Source: Nitriliruptoraceae bacterium (GTDB taxonomy: Bacteria > Actinomycetota > Nitriliruptoria > Nitriliruptorales > Nitriliruptoraceae). Taken from it: 9,490 nucleotides of DNA. Below are positions 6,277 through 9,490 of this stretch, piece by piece. Position 1 is the first letter of the stretch, and each line of letters begins with the position of its first letter. The stretch lies in assembly GCA_007123425.1 (NCBI GenBank), contig SKLC01000406.1:1-9490 (forward strand), written 5' to 3'. Position numbers and translations under genes: made by a program. The notes beneath the pieces were generated by a model. It made no database searches. It saw only the letters and a program-made list of their open reading frames with translations, and was not told the DNA's origin.

Positions 6277-8271
6277 ATGCGCTGGCGCTACCGCCGGTGG
6301 GACGGCCGACAGGACCCCCTCGGGGCCCGTCCCGATGTCTCTGAGCTGCTCGACCGGATCGGCGACGACCTGCTGATGGGCGCGGGCGGGCGCGATGCGC
6401 TGGCAGAGCTGCGGCGACGGGGCATGCCCGGGGTGCGCGGCACGGAGTCGATGCGGCGCGAGCTCGCCCGGCGACGGCGGGAGCTGCAGCAGGAGCTCGA
6501 CGCCGATGGCCCGCTCGCCGACCTCGCCCGCGAGCTCGACGAGATCATCGGGATGGAGTCGGAGGCGCTCGCTCAGCGCGACGACGACGAGGCGACCTTC
6601 GACCAGATGCGACTCGACGCTCTGCCGGCGGACCCCGCCGGTCGCTTCCGGGAGCTCAGCGAGTACGACTTCAGCTCGCCGGAGGCCGCGCAGCGGTTCG
6701 CGGAGCTCGGCGACAAGCTGCGCAAGGACATCCTCGACGCCCATCTCAAGGCGCTCACGGGGGCGCTCGAGTCGGTGACCGAGGAGGACGTGGCACGCAT
6801 CGCCGCGATGCTGGGTGACCTCAACGAGCTGCTCGAGGCCCGCGCCGCCAACGGCGGAGACCCGCCGCCGGACGAAGCCGAGCGCTTCGAGGAGTTCAAG
6901 GCGAAGCACGGCGACCTGCTGCCCGGCGATCCGGCCGACCTCGACGAGCTGCTGGCGGAGATGGCCCGCCGGGCCGCGGCCGCGGAGCAGTTCCTGCGCT
7001 CGCTGCCGGCGGAGCAGCGAGAGCAGCTCCAGCAGCTGGCCCGGGAGGTGTTCGACGACCTCGACCTCGAGTTCCAGCTCTCGCAGCTCGGCGGCAACCT
7101 CGCCGCCGCGTTCCCGGACGGCCCACCCGACTCGTGGGGCCAGCCGGGGCCCGGCGATGGGACGGGCGAGCCCGGCGACGAGCCCGACAGCGGACAGCCG
7201 TCGGGTCCGATCAGTCGGGTCGTGGACGCCTGGGAGCGGGTCGCCGAGCTGGAGGACCTCGAGCAGCAGCTGGCGGGGTCCTACGAGGGCGCCACCCTCG
7301 ACGACATCGACGAGGAGGCGCTGCGCCGTCACCTCGGCGAGGATGCCGCCGGCGACCTCGGCGAGCTGCGCAAGATCGAGCGTGAGCTCGAGCGCTCGGG
7401 CGCCATGCGCGTCAAGGACGGCGAGCTCGAGCTGACCCCGCGTGGCGCTCGCCTGCTCGGCGAGCGGGCCCTGGCCAAGCTCATGGCGCGGGTGCGGCGG
7501 GAGCCCTCGACCCGCACGGCCGGCGCCGATCCCGAGCTGACCGGCCAGACCCGGCCGTGGGCCTTCGGTGACCGTGAGCCGCTGTCGGTGTCCCGCACCC
7601 TGCACGAGGCAGTGCTGCGGGAGGTGGGTGAGGGCCGCGCTCCCGCCGGACGGGTGCGCCTGCAGGCCGACGATCTGCAGGTGGCCGAGACCGAGGTGCG
7701 CCCGCGCACGGCCACGGCGCTGCTGCTCGACCTGTCGTTCTCGATGCCGCTGCAGGGCCACTTCGTGCCCGCCAAGCGCATGGCCCTGGCGCTGCACGCG
7801 CTGATCGAGGGCAAGCACCGTCAGGACTCGCTGCACCTGATCGGCTTCAGCGACTATGCGCGGATGATGAAGCCCGCCGACCTCGCCGCGGCCGGGTTCG
7901 AGCGCGTCTACGGCACCAACATGCACCACGCCTTCCAGCTCGCTCGACGCGTGCTCGCCGACGACCCGCGCCCGGTCAAGCGCGTGGTCATGGTCACCGA
8001 CGGCGAGCCCACCTCGCACCTGGTGCACGGCCGGTCGGTGTTCCACTGGCCCCCGGTGCCCGAGACCCTGGAGGTCACGCTGCGCGAGGCGATGCGTCTC
8101 GCGCGGCTGGGCATCGAGCTCGATGTCTTCCTCCTCGAGGACGAGCCCGGCCTGGTCGCGTTCTCCGAGCGCCTCGCCCAGCTGACTGGCGGTGAGGTCG
8201 TGCGCATGAGCGCCGAGGAAGTCGGCCGCACCGTGGTCGGCGGCTATGGCGGGTGGGGGCCTGCGCACTGA
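6277..8271 (+). CDS. VWA domain protein, partner of the AAA+ ATPase
   Basis: Probably cytoplasmic protein of 664 aa with no signal peptide or membrane segment. The start MRWRYRRWDGRQDP matches the RYxRWDGxQDP opening I recall for this actinobacterial family, and GAGGA (6265-6269) lies 7 nt upstream, so the ATG is well supported. Residues 20-275 are charged, helical and rich in Leu/Glu/Arg, probably with coiled-coil parts (about 57-100). A Gly/Pro/Asp-rich linker covers about 279-311, then a second helical region at about 312-405. The C-terminal VWA domain (about 475-655) has a complete MIDAS: DLSFS (D485, S487, S489), T547 and TDGE (D575). The protein ends in a Gly-rich tail, GGYGGWGPAH. It follows the AAA+ gene on the same strand, as in many bacteria. 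By analogy with ChlD and MoxR-associated VWA proteins, it is inferred to bind the ATPase ring through the helical part and a client through the metal site. The client is unknown. Confidence 0.88.
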   Translation: MRWRYRRWDGRQDPLGARPDVSELLDRIGDDLLMGAGGRDALAELRRRGMPGVRGTESMRRELARRRRELQQELDADGPLADLARELDEIIGMESEALAQRDDDEATFDQMRLDALPADPAGRFRELSEYDFSSPEAAQRFAELGDKLRKDILDAHLKALTGALESVTEEDVARIAAMLGDLNELLEARAANGGDPPPDEAERFEEFKAKHGDLLPGDPADLDELLAEMARRAAAAEQFLRSLPAEQREQLQQLAREVFDDLDLEFQLSQLGGNLAAAFPDGPPDSWGQPGPGDGTGEPGDEPDSGQPSGPISRVVDAWERVAELEDLEQQLAGSYEGATLDDIDEEALRRHLGEDAAGDLGELRKIERELERSGAMRVKDGELELTPRGARLLGERALAKLMARVRREPSTRTAGADPELTGQTRPWAFGDREPLSVSRTLHEAVLREVGEGRAPAGRVRLQADDLQVAETEVRPRTATALLLDLSFSMPLQGHFVPAKRMALALHALIEGKHRQDSLHLIGFSDYARMMKPADLAAAGFERVYGTNMHHAFQLARRVLADDPRPVKRVVMVTDGEPTSHLVHGRSVFHWPPVPETLEVTLREAMRLARLGIELDVFLLEDEPGLVAFSERLAQLTGGEVVRMSAEEVGRTVVGGYGGWGPAH

Positions 8272-8274
8272 CGT

Positions 8275-8306
8275 CCTGGGGCCATCAGGCTGTGGAAAGC
8301 CCCGGG
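8275..8306 (+). other. Weak hairpin just after the VWA stop
   Basis: CCTGGGGC (8275-8282) can pair with GCCCCGGG (8299-8306), with one T-G wobble and a 16-nt loop, starting four bases after the stop codon. No T-run follows. It could be part of the 3' end of the transcript but is much weaker than the hairpin at 8340-8381. Confidence 0.2.
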
Positions 8307-8339
8307 GTGGACGGTGGGCCCATCTCCCAGACGCGAGCA

Positions 8340-8381
8340 CGCCCAGTCGTCGAGCAGGAGCGACTGCTCGACGACTGGGCG
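8340..8381. terminator. Perfect 18-bp stem hairpin, probable bidirectional terminator
   Basis: CGCCCAGTCGTCGAGCAG (8340-8357) and its exact reverse complement (8364-8381) flank a 6-nt loop, GAGCGA. It lies between the convergent ends of the VWA gene (8271) and the HNH gene (8474), where a terminator serving both strands is expected. No T-run is found on either side, as in the U-less terminators described for high-GC actinobacteria. A perfect stem of this length is far beyond chance. Alternatives are a dispersed palindromic repeat or a binding site for a dimeric protein. Confidence 0.65.
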
Positions 8382-8473
8382 CGACGATCGTGTTCCGCGT
8401 CTGCTGCGTGACGGGAGCCGGGCTGGGCAGCTCCCCACACGGGGTGGGGCATGACCAGTGGACCGGGCCCGCA

Positions 8474-9490
8474 TCAGCCGGGCGGGTCGGTTCTGGGGGC
8501 GCCGTCGGGTGGGTCCGATCCGGAGTGGGGTCCGGGGGCGCCCGCGTCGGGTGGTGGCTGGGGCGGGTCGGAGCCGGACGGTGTGCCGGGTCCAGGCGTG
8601 GCGTCGGGGCGGGGTGGGGGTGGCTGGCCGTGGAAGGGGGTGCGGGTGGGTGGGTCGGAGGTGGCGGTGTGGCGGCCGCGGGTGACGGTGACGGTGCCGT
8701 CGTGGGTCATGTCGAGGTGCCAGCGGCCTTCGGTGACGGCGGTGTGGTGGCGGCGGCAGAGCGCGACCAGGTTGGAGATGACGGTGGGGCCCTCGTCCTC
8801 TCTTGCCACGACGTGGTGGCAGTCGGTGAAGGCGAGGGGCATGCGGCAGCCGGGGAAGCGGCAGCCGCGGTCGCGGGCGTGGACGGCGGCGCGGACCTTG
8901 GTGGGGATGGTGGGGGTGGGGGCGGTGATGCCGACGATCTCGCCGTGCTGGTGGAAGATGAGCTGGAGGTCGGCGTCGGAGGTCAGCCGGCGGGCGGCTT
9001 CGGTGGTGATCGCGGGCCGGGGTCCGGGGGTGGGTGGTAGCAGCCAGCCGGCGGGGCGGGTGGGGTCGGTGGTGTGGTCGAGGTCGATGAGGGCCTGCAG
9101 GCGCGGGCGGGGCCGGCGGATGGTGGCGTCGGGGCGGGCGCCGGCGAGGTAGGTCTCGGCCAGGGCGACCAGGGCGTCGGCGCGTTGGCGGGCGCGGGTG
9201 CGGTCGGGGACGGGGTCGCAGAAGGCGGGGTCGCCGTCGGCGGTCTCGGTCTCGCCCGGCCCCTGGCCGGTCTCGGTCTCGGCGTGCGGGTCGGCGTGGC
9301 CGAGGGCGTGGTCGGTGACGTCGCGTGGGCCGGCGGAGGGGGCCGGCATGGCGGCCTCGAGCCCCTCGGCCACGGTGGCGAAGGCCTCGTCGTCGAGTTC
9401 GAAGTAGCCGGTGCCACCCGCGCCGTCGAGCATGGGCTGCAGGGCGAGGTAGCGCCGCTCGATGGTGCGCGCGGTGTTCTTGGCCTCCCG
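8474..9490 (-). CDS. DUF222 / HNH endonuclease domain protein (5' partial)
   Basis: C-terminal part of a 13E12-type protein: a DUF222 region followed by an HNH nuclease fold. The reading frame is open to the window end; the codons beyond the first in-window ATG (9431-9433) read EAKNTARTIERRYLALQP, natural DUF222 sequence, so the start lies outside. The HNH core carries CRFPGC (8846-8863), CHH (8813-8821), a SNL stretch and CRRHH (8744-8758), with the zinc-binding Cys pairs and catalytic His present. The last roughly 60 residues are Pro/Gly/Asp/Thr-rich low complexity with SGSDPP twice, probably disordered. An acidic variable stretch upstream carries ETET twice. These genes occur in many copies in actinobacterial genomes and their role is unclear; nuclease activity is inferred from the motif only. 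Coding-strand composition (C-rich, Pro/Thr-rich) differs from the neighbours. Confidence 0.88.
   Translation of the reverse strand, partial: REAKNTARTIERRYLALQPMLDGAGGTGYFELDDEAFATVAEGLEAAMPAPSAGPRDVTDHALGHADPHAETETGQGPGETETADGDPAFCDPVPDRTRARQRADALVALAETYLAGARPDATIRRPRPRLQALIDLDHTTDPTRPAGWLLPPTPGPRPAITTEAARRLTSDADLQLIFHQHGEIVGITAPTPTIPTKVRAAVHARDRGCRFPGCRMPLAFTDCHHVVAREDEGPTVISNLVALCRRHHTAVTEGRWHLDMTHDGTVTVTRGRHTATSDPPTRTPFHGQPPPPRPDATPGPGTPSGSDPPQPPPDAGAPGPHSGSDPPDGAPRTDPPG
9241..9281 (-). repeat. 14-bp direct repeat within the DUF222 coding region
   Basis: CGGTCTCGGTCTCG occurs at 9241-9254 and 9268-9281, a 27-nt period that keeps the frame and encodes the repeated ETET in HAETETGQGPGETETADG. 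It lies in a low-complexity acidic linker and looks like recent in-frame duplication or slippage. Confidence 0.6.

Noticed and set aside
4736..8271. True magnesium chelatase (ChlI/ChlD) for chlorophyll or cobalt chelatase for cobalamin
   Set aside because: No H subunit or tetrapyrrole genes are present, and the proteins match the general MoxR-like AAA+/VWA family better.
4736..8271. Phage-defence island built on the AAA+/VWA pair with the neighbouring HNH nuclease
   Set aside because: The HNH gene is convergent, separated by a strong hairpin and belongs to a multi-copy housekeeping-like family; no toxin, sensor or mobile gene is nearby to support a defence role.
6127..8340. 737-codon open frame on the minus strand opposite the VWA gene
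   Set aside because: It is longer than the VWA frame, but the plus strand encodes a complete MIDAS and a family-typical N-terminus; the antisense product has no motif.
8246..9040. Gly/Val-rich 264-codon plus-strand frame opposite the HNH gene
   Set aside because: It begins inside the VWA gene, passes through the long hairpin and is antisense to the HNH motif; the Gly-rich product reflects G-rich DNA, not a PE-PGRS-type protein.

Overview
The window is very GC-rich, gene-dense DNA with G/C-biased third codon positions, GTG starts and AGGAGG-type ribosome binding sites. These features, together with a rhomboid protease carrying a B-box-like zinc finger and a DUF222/HNH (13E12-type) endonuclease gene, point to a high-GC actinobacterium. 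The genus cannot be settled from the sequence; a Nocardioides-like or deep-branching actinobacterium is a guess. No tRNA, rRNA, CRISPR array, insertion sequence or prophage gene was seen.

Layout. (1) Positions 1-3613, plus strand: a two-gene operon for the dipeptide osmolyte N-acetylglutaminylglutamine amide (NAGGN). It holds an asparagine-synthetase-like amidotransferase (asnO type, 5' end cut by the window edge) followed 26 nt later by a GNAT/ATP-grasp N-acetylglutaminylglutamine synthetase (ngg). The M42-family peptidase that often completes this trio is not downstream. (2) Positions 3615-4562, minus strand: a rhomboid intramembrane serine protease, convergent with ngg, with one base between the two stop codons. 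(3) Positions 4563-4735: a divergent intergenic region that probably carries promoters both ways. (4) Positions 4736-8271, plus strand: a MoxR/magnesium-chelatase-like AAA+ ATPase and, after a 134-nt gap, its VWA (MIDAS) partner. This is a widespread gene pair of unestablished function. (5) Positions 8272-8473: a convergent intergenic region with a perfect 18-bp stem, 6-nt loop hairpin, probably a bidirectional terminator. (6) Positions 8474-9490, minus strand: the C-terminal part of a DUF222/HNH endonuclease gene that runs off the window end.

How the parts relate. asnO and ngg act in one pathway: Ngg builds the acetylated Gln-Gln dipeptide and AsnO amidates its terminal carboxyl, giving a neutral compatible solute for osmotic stress. 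The AAA+/VWA pair probably works as an ATP-driven remodelling or metal/cofactor-insertion machine, by analogy with MoxR and ChlI/ChlD. Its target is unknown, and this is the least understood part of the window. Nothing in the sequence links the rhomboid protease or the HNH gene to the other genes. I see no convincing new defence or mobile system. The main points for a second look are the Cys4 insertion in the AAA+ domain, the long hairpin at 8340-8381, and the 12-nt-phased repeats between the AAA+ and VWA genes.
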